Below the pieces are notes generated by a model. That model saw only the letters and a list, made by a program, of their open reading frames with translations, had not been told where the DNA came from and searched no databases. A DNA stretch of 64,000 nt from Nymphaea colorata (lineage: Eukaryota > Streptophyta > Magnoliopsida > Nymphaeales > Nymphaeaceae), in assembly GCF_008831285.2 (NCBI RefSeq), contig NC_045139.1, positions 29,491,206 to 29,555,205 on the forward strand, written 5' to 3'. Positions 12,300 to 24,300 of the stretch are shown in pieces (position 1 is the stretch's first letter; the number at the start of each line of letters is the position of its first letter). The translations under genes and the position numbers were made by a program.

Positions 12300-12570
12300 A
12301 AGAATCAGCATTTTAACCGGTCGATAAATTCGCGACGCTTTATATAGCGAACAAACATGTGCCGATATTTTGGAAAGTCCGAGTCGGGTCAATTTCACTA
12401 TAGCCGAACACGTGGCGGGCGGTGGGCCGTTGAAGTTGCGCTTCCTTCTCTCGGCTAGCGCGTAGATTCCAACGGTCCATTCCCGTGCCGCCACGTGTAC
12501 CGGACGCAGCGAATGGGGTTCGAGTAATGTGCGTGGTTGCTGCACCTGCCACGTTTCGCCTTTTCTTCAA
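12300..12570. promoter_or_regulatory. CpG-rich island with two G-boxes, no gene attached
   Basis: In AT-rich surroundings this stretch is suddenly GC-rich. It carries two exact CACGTG cores, at 12409-12414 (within ACACGTGGC, an ABRE-type context) and 12492-12497 (within CCACGTGTAC), plus a CCACGTTT near 12549. G-box pairs of this kind bind bZIP and bHLH factors in plant promoters. I see no gene on either side that it could drive, so it may be a relict promoter or chance. The motifs are direct observation; function is inference. Confidence 0.35.
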
Positions 12571-12708
12571 TTTCCCTACTTTTTAAATATTACGAGGGTA
12601 ATTACGTCCTTTGTGGTGTTCCGGTTGTTCTATTTTTGAAGGTCAGAACTGTAATTTTATACGTATAAGTCTTAAATTCAACTTTGACTGAGCTCATTTG
12701 CTTTTTTT

Positions 12709-13024
12709 AAAAAAAAAAAAAAAAAAAAGACACTGATTCACGCAAGCCTTACGACGGAAATCCGAAACCGAAAGTCTTGACGTTTTCCCTTTTACCACTT
12801 GCACACCTTTCAAATTCAACTGACAACGACTTTTGGTTTTCATTCTTTTGCTGAATTTGAATTGGTTACTAAAGTTCTATATATATATATATATATATAA
12901 AAGTTAAATTCTCTTATTGAGTTATATATACACTTTTTTTTTGTTAATTTTTAAATATTTTGAAGCGTTTATCATATATTGATTTGTCAAGAAGTTAAGC
13001 CTGGATTTTTTTTTTTTTTTTTTT
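12709..13024. repeat. Low-complexity stretch: poly-A, (TA)n and poly-T
   Basis: A run of about 20 A (12709-12728), a (TA)n tract (12879-12898) and a run of about 19 T (13006-13024) lie within 320 bases. Between them is AT-rich sequence with no open frame of note. The A run and the T run could be tails of retroposons in opposite orientations, but no body can be identified. Confidence 0.6.
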
Positions 13025-13950
13025 GGTTAGCAGATCAAAAGAGTCTTATCGGTAGCTCTTTATGAGTAATTGCATGTTGCCTAGTCCCCCAATCTACCGT
13101 GACATCTCGCGTTTGTAAAGATGATGTTCAACGAATTAGGACAAGTCCGTTTGCTTCCAAATGTTCGGCTGCGTCACTGTGAATTGATCAAAACACTTTG
13201 AGGCCCACTATACCTACCAATAATTATGCAAAAAATCCAACTTAATTTCTCCAAAGATTAGTTAGCCCGGCCGCAAATTCAACACTTGTGGACTAAAAAT
13301 GATCTGAACCTCGGCCTTACGTAGTTAATTTGATCAAACTCGGATTCGGCGTAGAATCCGAACGCGTTTTTGAACGTCGAATTCGGACACCTATTAGCAT
13401 AAGATCTGACTTTTATATGTAATTGATCAGATGGGTTGGTAAGTCTACCTCTCTCTTGTGCAACTGTTGCAAATATCATTTATTTTGCATCAATTATTTT
13501 TTTTTTAAAAAAAGGAAAATATTTTGTGTCATAGAGGTATTGAATCTCAACAAATTTATTGGTTTGTGATTAAGGAGTAGATCCACCTTATTTCGAGTAT
13601 TCATCTTTGTTATTTGTTCTTTATGTAAAATAGTTTTTAGTTTTTACCTTCTAACACAATCAAAATACCACATAAATGAAGTTATAAAGAACTATAATGA
13701 TGCCGCCATTTTCCTAATGTTTCCCTTCTGTCTTTCCAAATTGTTCACTATCTCATTTACCAACAAAATTTGATCTGGAGTGATTCTTCATGGTAGAAAG
13801 GCACCCTGTTTGATTTCCAATCATTCTTGCAAGTATGCATTTCATTTTTTCCACAATTATTTTAGTAATTGTCTTGTATAAACAATTGGCTGAAAAACCT
13901 TAATATCCAAAACTCAGTCAAACTTGGGAATGAGCACCATATGTGCCTTA

Positions 13951-14177
13951 GGAAACGTTTGATGCGCAGGACGGTAAAATTTTCAAGATAAAATTACCGT
14001 GGAAAAAGGTCGGACCTAAAGAGGTCCGACCTTTTGGCGGGGAAACTTTTTCTAAATTCAATGGAAAATACAAGGTAAAATTTCATATGTTTGACAAAGC
14101 AGGAGAAAACCGTACGAACGGGATAAAATTCTCACGAAGTACAGTCTTTTTCTTGTTCTTGTGCATCAAACATGGTC
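13951..14177. mobile_element. MITE with a central perfect hairpin and TTA target duplication
   Basis: The element is flanked by TTA on each side (13948-13950 and 14178-14180). Its ends carry the shared inverted words GTTTGATGCGCAGG on the left and, on the opposite strand at the right, GTTTGATGCACAAG. Inside, a 14-bp perfect inverted repeat (AAAAGGTCGGACCT at 14004-14017 and its complement at 14022-14035) encloses a 4-base loop. At 227 bp and non-coding it fits a Tourist-type MITE. Superfamily is inferred from the three-base duplication. Confidence 0.6.
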
Positions 14178-14474
14178 TTACTAATACTCTTAACTAGTTT
14201 ACTAGCCTTATAAAAAAATCACAAACTGCCTCAATGGCATTGTCCCCCACAATGTGCCAATTGCTGTAGCAAAAGTCTATACTTAAGCCGTATTTCAGAC
14301 CATCCATCAAATGAACAAGCAAGTCACCTTCATTAGAGTTGTTGGAAAAGAATTAATTCATAAAAAAAAAAAAAGTCTACAGGGTTCAAAAATATTAGGC
14401 TAATGAAGGTCATTGATTCATGTTAAACAAATCGTGAAAAATACTAACCCTTACCAAGTTTGATGGACAGGTGG

Positions 14475-14640
14475 GTAGGTAGTCAGAAAAATTGATAGGA
14501 GGGGCACTCGTTTAACAATACTCATATAAAATAAATGTTTAAAAATGCATGTTTAAAATTTTAAAAAAAGAGAGACTAGTGTGGGCAGTTGCCCACACGC
14601 GTCACCATGCGGCTCCACCGCTGCTAGGGGGTGGAAAACA
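14475..14640 (+). repeat. Dispersed repeat family D, divergent copy
   Basis: Contains AGGGGCACTCGTTTAAC, an AT-rich core and GACTAGTGTGGGCAGTTGCC followed by CATGCGGCTCCACCG. The GTGTGGGCAGTTGCC end is shared with the copies at 3690 and 9270, while the core has diverged. Confidence 0.5.
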
Positions 14641-14754
14641 ACTCTCTCTAAGGAAGTCGGCATATTTTCATGAGAGTGCCCATTAACAACAACTTTCCGC
14701 ACTTTCTTCTTGGCATGAGTATTTTTTGCCAACATGTGGAAGAAGGGGTGGAGG

Positions 14755-14900
14755 GAGAGGGGGGGCCGCCCTTAAAGAAAAAAAATAAAAATTTTTAATT
14801 GCGGCATGTATTTTTTAGATTTGAATTTACTTAGCCCAAACTGGATTCAGAAGTTGGACTGTCGGCCCGCCCTTAAAAAAAATCCTGACTCCGCCCAAAA
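14755..14900 (+). repeat. Dispersed repeat family F, copy 1
   Basis: Word order: AAAATTTTTAATTGCGGCATG, TATTTTTTAGATTTGAATT, AGAAGTTGGACTGTCGGCCC, CCCTTAAAAAAAATCCTG. The same order is found at 61280-61420 (plus) and, reversed, at 36050-36175. It is non-coding; three recognisable copies in 64 kb suggest an abundant family. Confidence 0.7.
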
Positions 14901-17900
14901 ATTAGTATTGTTGTCACCGCCATTAAGCCAAAATGCTCTTGACTTCCGATTCCAAAAGATTTCTTCCTCAAGTTCCTTTCTCACCATCTTTCATACTCAA
15001 AGTCCTTGCAAAGAGGATTTCTCTCCAATTCAGATTGCAAACTTCTGTTCTTAAGATCAAGGCTGCCATAACCGGAGCTGTTGCAAGTGACCAAACTTCT
15101 TCTCGTTAGCAAACATTTGTGTCAAGAATACTTTGGGGGTGTTTGTCGGCCGGCGCCAATGGATGGCGGTGGCCGGTGGATGGACCAGCAGCGCCGCCAT
15201 AAAGTGGGGGAGGGAAGAATTTCGTCATATAAATATAATAAAATACTAATAGATATAGTCTAAAAATTATATAAATGAGATGAAATGAAGATCATCACAA
15301 ACAAAAGATGGACACATTATTTGATGCATTGCATGAAGCAGTGCGTTTAATCATGTCCGGTCGAGCCATTCCTGATTACACAAAACTTTAGAGGATTTCA
15401 ACTACATATATGTGCAGATATATATATAGTTTAAACATACTTTTATCAATTTACACTTAATAATTCTCAAATATATCTAACTTAAAGCTCTGAATTAAAT
15501 ACAAAGTGTATTAAATTAACATTACATAATCACTGCCCATGCAAATTCTTAGTTCTTACCACCCACATCACATGTGCACATGATTTCTGACTTGTACAGT
15601 CACGCCACATGAAATATTAATAACTCCAAAACCAATGTCATGGTCATATACTCATATAATAGTATAATAGTGAAGGTAAATTATTTAGAGAGAGAGAGAG
15701 AGGGAGACTGACGTTCGACCTTTTGGTGGATGGAGACGTTTTGTTTGGATGCTTGCCATTCATTTCTCCTTTTTGCTGACAGCAACCGATGGCAACCCCG
15801 CCAGCAAATCCCCAGAAGTTTTCTGACCTTTTTCTTTTACCGTGATAATGACGCTCTGAGTGGTATTTGGACTGGATTTAGATTTGGATCTAGATCCGTT
15901 TCAGGCAGCGTCAGCTACTCCGATCCAAACCTGACAATAAAATTAATTTACTGAAATGTTTAACGACGAAGTTTTCTTGGATTATTATGTATCAGAGCCT
16001 TTTTGGTGCACTAAAATCATGCTTTGACTTGGTCTATCTATCAAGTCGAGATCGAGCATACATTTATCAAGCTCGACTCGAGCTCGAACCGAGGAATCGA
16101 AGGATCAAGTCGAGCCCGAGCTGGCCAAGTTTGTGTTCAACCCTATAAAGAACATTGCATGTATACATATGATTATGCGGATTTACTACATAAATAACTT
16201 AATAAGTTGATTTTACCCCTTAATTAACCAAAAGAAAGTACAATTGAAACACAAAGAATCTATTTACATATGAAGTGAGGAAGGCCGTGAGAGTGTGGCC
16301 TTCTCGTTCCTTTAAAAATGGCAGACTGGGGCCTCGACTTCACGGCTCCAAGTTGATCTCGGACAGGGTCGGGGTGGTCCACACTGGGCCGCAAAAAGAC
16401 AAAAAGAAAAAAAAACTGTATGGTTAACAGAAACCCAAAAAATTCATGTCCTTTTCTGAAATTATTGGCTCTCTTTGCCTGCAGCCTGCAGACGTCCACC
16501 TGACGAGACGAGTTGGAAAAAAAGAAAAAAAAAACACGAAAGGGCGATTTTAGAGAGAGAAAAGAGCCGGAGATTTCACGGGGTCGTCGGAAAAGGACGC
16601 GGGCTTTGGTAAAGGGGCCGACGTTGATTTGTCCGGGACGGGTTTCCGCAAAGGCACTGAAAGCGAAATGACGAAAGTGGGCCTGGACCCTCTGATGGTG
16701 GACAAATTTGTTCCCTCCGCCCGGTCGGGTCATCGTCGTGGCGTCACCGTGGGGTCTTGGAGGACTTAACGTCCGAGCTTTCGCTTCCGCTGATGATTGG
16801 CTCACGATGCCGAAGGGACCCGCGAAGGGGCGGTTTTGTCTTTTTTTTCCGGTGGCTGAATTCGTCGGTGAAATTGAAGGGAGTTGGCTGCGTAAAAAAT
16901 TATCTTATCAGTACAAATTCGAGTCAAAAATGAAAATTTAATTTCAACAAATTTTTTACTTAAGCATGTTGAAATAAATACCAGTTCCAGTGAATACATT
17001 TATTAATTTTAAATACAAAGAATAAAAATTTGTTAGAAATTTAGAAATGCCAAAATACCATGTCAGCAAGAAAAATTTACCAAGAAGTGTGATACCTAAG
17101 TCGAAAGGTGCCTTTAGCAAAAGAAATGGGTATTCATCTCATTCACCTCAAATTATATAGTTGACAACAAATGATTTTGTTTTGATATGTAGAGAAAAAA
17201 AATTGTCATGCCAATAAAAGAGATTGCCAATTAAAAATGAAGGATTTTTTCTTGTTTTAGCAATATTAAAAAAAAAAAAAAGTCGCTTCAAACTCAATGA
17301 ATGGCTGTCAGATGATGTTTTGTTCAAATTGAATTCAAATAATCAACATGTAAAACAAATGACGCTTCAAACTAAACATATGGTTCTCACATTCATTCAA
17401 ATTCTTTGGCGTTGAATTCCAACTGTTCAAATTGAAGAATCCTTTATTTGAAATCACTCAAAAAAAAAAATGTCGATTGTAATTAGACAGGGTGGTGGTT
17501 TTTAAAACCAAGGGCTTACGTCATCACGATAAACCCTTGGACACTTTGGTCATTGGAAAATTCTTCTAAAGACAAGTAGTGACACATCAACTATGAAAGG
17601 GTAAAATGGTCATTTTATAGTTTTCAGGCATGGACTTACTATGTGTACACGTTTCTGTTGTGGACCATAGAAAAAGAATCATATTAAAAGGGCCAAAGTA
17701 AAAAAAAAAAAGTAAATAAAAAATTAAATATTGATAAAGGGCAGTTCAGTTATTTGATTATAATAAAAAATTTGTATTGTTGTTGGAAATTAAATATTTT
17801 TTTTTGGCAAGTTGACCCTCTGTGGATCCTTTCTGAGGCATTTATTTCGTTTCTTTAATGGCGATCGGATCTCCGTACTAAACATAAGTTCAAAAGTTTA

Positions 17901-18223
17901 ATCAGTAAAATGAAAATAATTACAAAAAAGGGGAGGTCCAGGACTCGGGATCGTAATATTTAATTTCATTTAAGTGGTGGTAACTAAAAATAATTGCAGA
18001 AGGATCGCTGGTCCGTCAGAGACAGGTTGGCGAAACATGTCACACGTACGGGAAGATGAGCAAAATGCAAGAATCTGTGCTCCAAACATAAAATAAAAGA
18101 ACTTTTTTACGAAAAGCTCCACTTTTCATAATAATTTTAGAATAGCCCTCAAGTTTCCGATCGTTTTGAAGACAGGCCTGCTTTTTTAGGGTGCTTTGAT
18201 AGCTGAAGATATGATCTCACACT

Positions 18224-18224
18224 T

Positions 18225-18272
<48 letters not shown>
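18224..18272. repeat. Compound (TA)n(GA)n microsatellite
   Basis: A TA tract (18224-18250) runs directly into a GA tract (18251-18272). A separate TA tract lies at 18333-18354. Confidence 0.9.
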
Positions 18273-19869
18273 ACGCTTGTGCATTTCTTTTTAAAAGTAA
18301 CCAAACTATACTTAAAAAATAGCATTTGCTTGATATATATATATATATATATATACGTAAGATTTTACAATTGTGCTATTGACTATCTTTTTCTCATTGC
18401 ATGCTCACTATTAAAGATTTGATAAGGAAAAAAACAAATTTAGCTATTTAAATTCTTCCAACAATGAGATGACAATCAATAAGTCGAGTAGGTGGATTAA
18501 TTCAAGTAACAAAGGTTGGATTGATTTCCTTTTGGATGTATTCATTTCCCGAATAAATATATGAACCATTATAATATATTAGCATCATGATACCACCTGG
18601 TGTGTAAAAAAAAATGAACAAAAGAAAATAAACTAAACGGGGAGATTTGGTAGCACTTAAAACTAATCCAAGGAATCATAATTATTGACAAATTTGAGAA
18701 TACTTTTCATACACATATATAGGGATGTCGATATATTCGATTTGGATCACATATATCAGATTGAATCGTTTCGAACGGATATGACAAAAATAATATAAAA
18801 TTGAGAAATCAGATCAGATTTAAATTTAAGAAATGACTTTTAATGAAATTCCGATTCCTTTTAAGAAAAAAAACTATTGGCTCTACCCTTTTGGTTATTA
18901 AGGTTGCATAGGATGCTTTATGTTGATCAATCATTTCATGAGTTCTGATTCTCTTCATTGAATTGTCTATTTTACTTTAGTATGGTCCAATAAGAGAACA
19001 ACAACAATAATGGCAACTAAACTTAAGATGTAAGAGTTTAAACCCAACAAGAGTTTTTAACTCAGGTCATCCTTAATTTGTCATTAAAATACTAACTACA
19101 AAGTCTTCGATTTTTTACAATCAAACACAATCTTAAAGAATTGAGGTCGCGCTCGTAAAGTCAAAGTCTCCTTTCTTAAGGTCTTTTATCAATTTTTTTT
19201 AAAAATTACCATAATATTGCAATTAAATTATTGACAGCCACAATAAAAGGCTGTTAATTAAGTATGATCATAGTTGACCTGCATTAAAAAAGACAAGGAA
19301 GAAGAAGCATAAGAAAGGGAGGTGATGTAATGCAAGGCCTCAATAATGTGATACCTTAATCACATTCACCAGAGTATTAATATGTTTTATTCACCATGCA
19401 AGTAGATAGACATGAAATGCAACTGGTGCGCGGACTTTCTTAATCAAGCAACATGGAAAGATCATCGTCATATTATTCATCAACCAAGACTTATCTAGAA
19501 GAATTGACTTTGATCATAGTAGTTGTTTGATTGAACAAAAAACTATGTTTGTGTTCTATCTAAAATCAATATCCTATACAATAAAGGGTCGTTTAGCAGC
19601 AAGAACACACACTCAAAAAATGTCCAATGATTCTGTTTCAAATAGTCAAACACAGTGTTCCTTGAATCTATCTCAATATTTAGAACAGATTTATTAGATA
19701 CTTCTGAGTATTATAGTTCTCTTGATTGATGCATACAGTTAGGTTGCATTTGGTATGCACACTGAATATGGTTTTCCAGCCACATGGGATTGAACATGTG
19801 GAACAAACACAGTGTGTACGCTGAGTAATTGTATTTAGGAGCCGCACGCAAACAGGGTCTGTGATACAT

Positions 19870-19945
19870 AGGACCACAAAGAACAAGAATTCAATTACGT
19901 CTTATTCTGGACACACACAGGACCACAAAGAACAAGAATTGAATT
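19870..19945. repeat. Direct repeat of about 26 bases, 49 bases apart
   Basis: The words AGGACCACAAAGAACAAGAA then TT occur at 19870 and again at 19919, with CAATT and GAATT following. The unit between them is unique sequence. It is a short partial tandem duplication in intergenic DNA. Confidence 0.75.
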
Positions 19946-20194
19946 CGTAGAACATCCTATTCTTGACATTTGTTTCCACGAACAACATTCATACAACCGT
20001 TCAAGGAGACCCCCTTTGAAGTCTCCACAAAGTTTTCCAATTCCTATACGATGCGGAAATTAGAAATGAATTCAGGATTACTACAACTCTGGATTTTCTA
20101 TCCGAGGAATTACATCGTAAACTAAAGCTTTTTCAAACAACCTTCAAAATGTATAATGTTCTCCTTCTCTCTCTGGTTAAGTAATTGGTAGACC

Positions 20195-20391
20195 CAGGGG
20201 TGGAATCATAATTTTTTAATTAAAAAGACCGAATTAAAGTTTCTAAATTTTGACGTGAACCAAGATATGATTTTTCAAAATTTTTATATAAAATAAATAA
20301 ATTTTTTTAAAATTTACATGTTTGTGGGCCCTACTTTGATTCTGTCTCTAGGTAGACCTGTCCGTATATATATATATATATATATATATAC
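20195..20391 (+). repeat. Dispersed repeat family E, copy 2, followed by (TA)n
   Basis: A CAGGGGTGGAATCATAATTT edge leads through CTAAATTTTGACG and AAAATTTACATG to GTGGGCCCTAC. This parallels 10500-10700. A TA tract (20365-20391) lies just after it. Confidence 0.5.
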
Positions 20392-20899
20392 TCTCCTTTT
20401 TAGTTTAAAGCGGTAAGCAAACATGTGGAAAACTTGCCGTATTCAAGGACCTAAAACTTCTGCCATCCGGAAGAGAACATTCTGAATATTAGGCACGAAT
20501 GCATAATTATCGACTTTAATTTTTTTTAATGCATAAACCTGTATTACTAGTGAAAGCACCAGATGTTAAAAAAACCCAATAAATGCTTTTTAAATTGTAT
20601 GAATTTGCATGAACCACTTTCAAAGATTATAAAAAATTACTAAAAAAAAAAATAACGTATCAACATCTTCACTGTGGAAGGAAAAGAAGAAAGAATTTTT
20701 TGTTTTAAGAAATAAACAACTTGATCAAATTTTGGACGGTCCCACCGCTAGCACAGAAGAATGATAAAAAACACTTTGCCTCGTTGAGAAATTGAATAAA
20801 AGAAAAATAAATATCTACAGGAACGTCAACTGGTTGACAAAAATATCCTACCTGGAGTTGGAAATGACCGGAACATCCTCAAGAGAATAAGAGAAATGG

Positions 20900-21282
20900 T
20901 CAAGGGCATTTGGGTCATCAGAAGGAAAGAGGAGGGGTGGGGGCTTGAGATGGACGGAGGGGGGTGGCGGGGGCGGGGGGTTGGGGAAATTCGTCTCCCG
21001 CCTACCTGTGGGCCCGACGGATTGCCGGCAACCGGGAAAGCGGCGTGGTGGCGTGAAAATAAATGACGGCGTTTGCCAGATCACCACCCTCCTCCCCTCT
21101 CTCTACCTCTGCTCGCACATACACCAACGGTTCTCTCTCTCTCTCTCTTTCTCTGTCTTCTGTGTGGATCCCCGAATTCCATTTCCTTCTTCTTCTCCTT
21201 TCTTTGTGGATGTCATTCGTCTTTAAGGGCTTGGACAATAAGTTTCTAGGGTTTTTGCCAATTATTTGAGCTCTTGTTGCTG
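20900..21282 (+). promoter_or_regulatory. Promoter and first leader exon of the WRKY19-like gene
   Basis: GC-rich sequence with G-runs (20930-20990) gives way to a strongly pyrimidine-rich leader (21083-21210), as is usual near plant transcription starts. A donor-like GTAAAT follows GCTG at about 21283, and a (CT)n tract begins at once in the intron (21289-21318). The first acceptor in front of the coding exon is near 25373 (TTTTTTCTAG). The leader exon and its intron are inferred from these signals; transcript reads would settle them. Confidence 0.5.
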
Positions 21283-21283
21283 G

Positions 21284-21319
<36 letters not shown>

Positions 21320-24300
21320 AGTGGTCTTGAATTAGTGTTCTTTTTGATGGAATTGTCCGTACTTTTGAGTTGCTAGTGTCCAAGTGGTTCAGGTTGTATG
21401 GTTTTTTTTACCTTTGGGTTTTTGGTTGTGGGGTGAGTGACTTCGTAGAAATTGGTTCCGGAGTGTGAGAGTGTGGAGTTCCTTGAGATTGGGCTTTTTG
21501 GTTTGTTTGGTCTACATAGAGTGTTTCTTGCGAAAAAAAAAGAGAGAGTTTTTAACGCTGCGTGTGTGTGTGTTCCTTTTTTGGGAGATACTATGGCGTT
21601 TTCTTCTAGTTGCATGGTTTTCTTTGTTTCCTTTTTTGTTTGCTGTCGAAGGTTTCTGATATGGATGCTTTTGGTGATTGCATCCTTGATTCGTTTGGCT
21701 TTGGTGTTGTAGGTGCCTCTTTTTGAAAATTTGTAGTGGTAAATTGCAATGAATATGCTTGTAGTTCCAGATTGAAGCTTTGGGGCTCTTCCTACCCTTT
21801 TTGCTTCTGTGTTGGTTCGTCGGTTTTTGTTGATTCGTTAGGATCTTTGATGATTAATCCGACCGATTTTTGGAAGAGGTTGGGCTTCGGTTTTTTATGT
21901 TTGAGAAAGGTGGGTGTAGATGTGATGAACTTACTTGGTTTGCCTTGCATCTTTGTGGTTATCTTCGCTTTACTTCCTTTTTCTCCCCCACCCTTTTTTC
22001 CTTTTGGTTTCTGGTTGTGGCGTGACTGAGTTCGTTGAAATTGGTTCCGGAGTGTGAGAGTGTGGGGTTCTTTGGGATTGGGTTTTTTGGTTTGTTTGAT
22101 CTTCAAAGAGTATTCCTTGGAAAAAAAAAGTTCTTAAGGGTGTGCGTATTTTTTACTTTTTTTGGGAGATACCGTAGCGTTTAGGTTAGTTCCATAATTT
22201 TCTTTGTTTTACTTTTCGGTTGACTAGTATTGAAGGTTGCTGATATGGATGATTTTGGTGATTACATCTGAGATTCGTTTAATTTTGCTGTTTGGAGTAG
22301 TGTTATCTGTATCGTGCAATACGTTTCTTATAGGTTTGAAAAACCTATACGATACGTTTGTTTATCGTAGGCATATCACTTGTATTGTGTGTCAGATACA
22401 CCCCCATATTGTAAGATACAAGGATAAAATGATTTTTTATGTTTTTTCACAAAGAAACCTCTCTCTCCCTCTTTCTAAACATGTCTAAAAGTTGTGAAAG
22501 GGAGAAGTTTTACTAGTTTTTCTACAAAAATTGCCCATTTATATGATAAATTGTGGATTTAGGGGAAAACTCTCTTGTAGAGAAGAAGGTTTGCTCATGG
22601 CCCTGTGGGGACAATGAGGCCTTGATTGATGATAATCATGATATATTATAAGTCTTGAACTTGTAATGTAATCAAAAACACTTTAAAGTTTAAACTTTAG
22701 AGTTGTGATGGACGTTTATTATGTTATTATGAATTTCTTTATTTTCAATTCCAAGTGTGTTGTTAATATATTATGTCTTATGAATGATGTGATGAATTTT
22801 TTATATATTTGAAACACATTTCTTTTTTAATTGTCTTTGTTTTTCCTGATTTTACTGATTTTTTAAATTTTTTATTTTTTTCATTTTTCTAAAATTTTTA
22901 TGAATTAAAGAATTAATTTACGATATACTACGCTACGTTTATGATACATTATGATATAGTGTATAGGTCGGCCTGACCGATACACATTACGATACGCCTT
23001 TTACAAGATCGGTTTGGGCCTGGGGTGCCCCTTTTGAAAAAGTCTAGTGGAAAGTTGTAAAAAAGTGCTTGTAGTTCCCAAATGAAGCTTTGTGGTTCTT
23101 ACTACCCTTTCTGCTTCTTATATTATTGAATCCAGATTTCTTGAAACTTGCTAGACTCTCCTTCTGCTTTTTCACCTTAGTAGAAAACAGCTGGTTTTGT
23201 TGTATGCCCTCACCTTAACCACTACATTTACCAGGTGACCACATGTTATCTATCAGCTGCCTGTATTTTGTGCATCAAATAGGTAGCACAAAATCTAACC
23301 TACTTCACCCACTAAGCTGTTCATGATAACTCAGCATGTGTGAGGAAATCCCAAAAATTTCCCAGGGGCAGAAGAATCAAAGAAAAATATAGACGTCATG
23401 ACAGAAGTTTCAGCACGAGACAGGAAAAGATTATAGTACAGAAGAGGAGTGGTGTTTTCTGCTAGTTGCATAATTTTCTTTGTTAGCTCAAATTCTGTTT
23501 AGTGGCATTCACAATAACCTTCATAATATAGCCTATTCTGGATTCATATTAAAAGAGAGTAAGCATCCCCTGGTGTTAAAATTGACTTTTGATACCTGGA
23601 TAAAGAGAAAATTTATCACTGTAGAGGTGAGCAAATCTAGTGCTTCTTTTGAATTTGTGAAGACTTTGCAAATCTGCTCACAACGTTTCATAATGGAACA
23701 TTTTGAATGTACAATTTGTAATTTAATCATAGTTGTGATGGGATGGCCCAACTTTCATATGGCCATACAAACATAAATTACTGTAACAGTTACCTACTTT
23801 TCATGCTAAACATACTGGAAATATTATCATCTGAAATGTTATTAAAAGGTACAAATGGATAATAAGCCACCTGAGAAAATGTCCGGTTGAACATCTAAAA
23901 CATCACAGGCAATTAACAAAAATAGCATGCATGGATGCATGGACCATACTTTTTTGAGCAAAGAATTTGTTAACTTTACATTACATTTAGGTTTATGTTT
24001 CTTTTTTCCTTTATCATTATGTACTTGCAGACATGGTTGCCTTCATGATTTATTTTTTCTTTTGGCGAAGATGAAAACAGTAATGCATCAGCTTCCTATG
24101 ATGTCTGGAAATACCATTTATTTTAATCATTCTGTTTATTCAAATATTTAATCCTTCTGTTTGTTTGGTAAGGCACATTTTGATCGTCTAAATCTGAAAA
24201 TGAACTAAAGTGTTAGTCTGTGTAACCATCAACCTACTCTGTGAATCTAATTGGTGAACTAGACCTGAGACACTTTGTGTGACTGTTTTATTGCAAATTT

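Larger units (their letters stand above)
2850..20850. other. Gene-free block of repeats and decayed mobile elements (about 18 kb)
   Basis: I find no convincing protein-coding gene here. The open frames are short, lack family resemblance and often sit in low-complexity DNA. The block instead holds two head-to-tail MITEs near 6.5-6.9 kb, a hairpin MITE at 13951-14177, copies of at least five dispersed repeat families, TA and GA microsatellites, and CpG-rich patches at 12.3-12.6 and 16.5-16.86 kb. Fragments rich in GAGCTCG words (16020-16130) and in GGATC words (8310-8560, 18720-18850) look like old retroelement pieces. Individual repeats that I can delimit are listed separately. Confidence 0.7.

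Noticed and set aside
16260-16805. Minus-strand frame of 181 codons
   Set aside because: It begins at GTG, contains long Phe runs from poly-A/T DNA and resembles no family.
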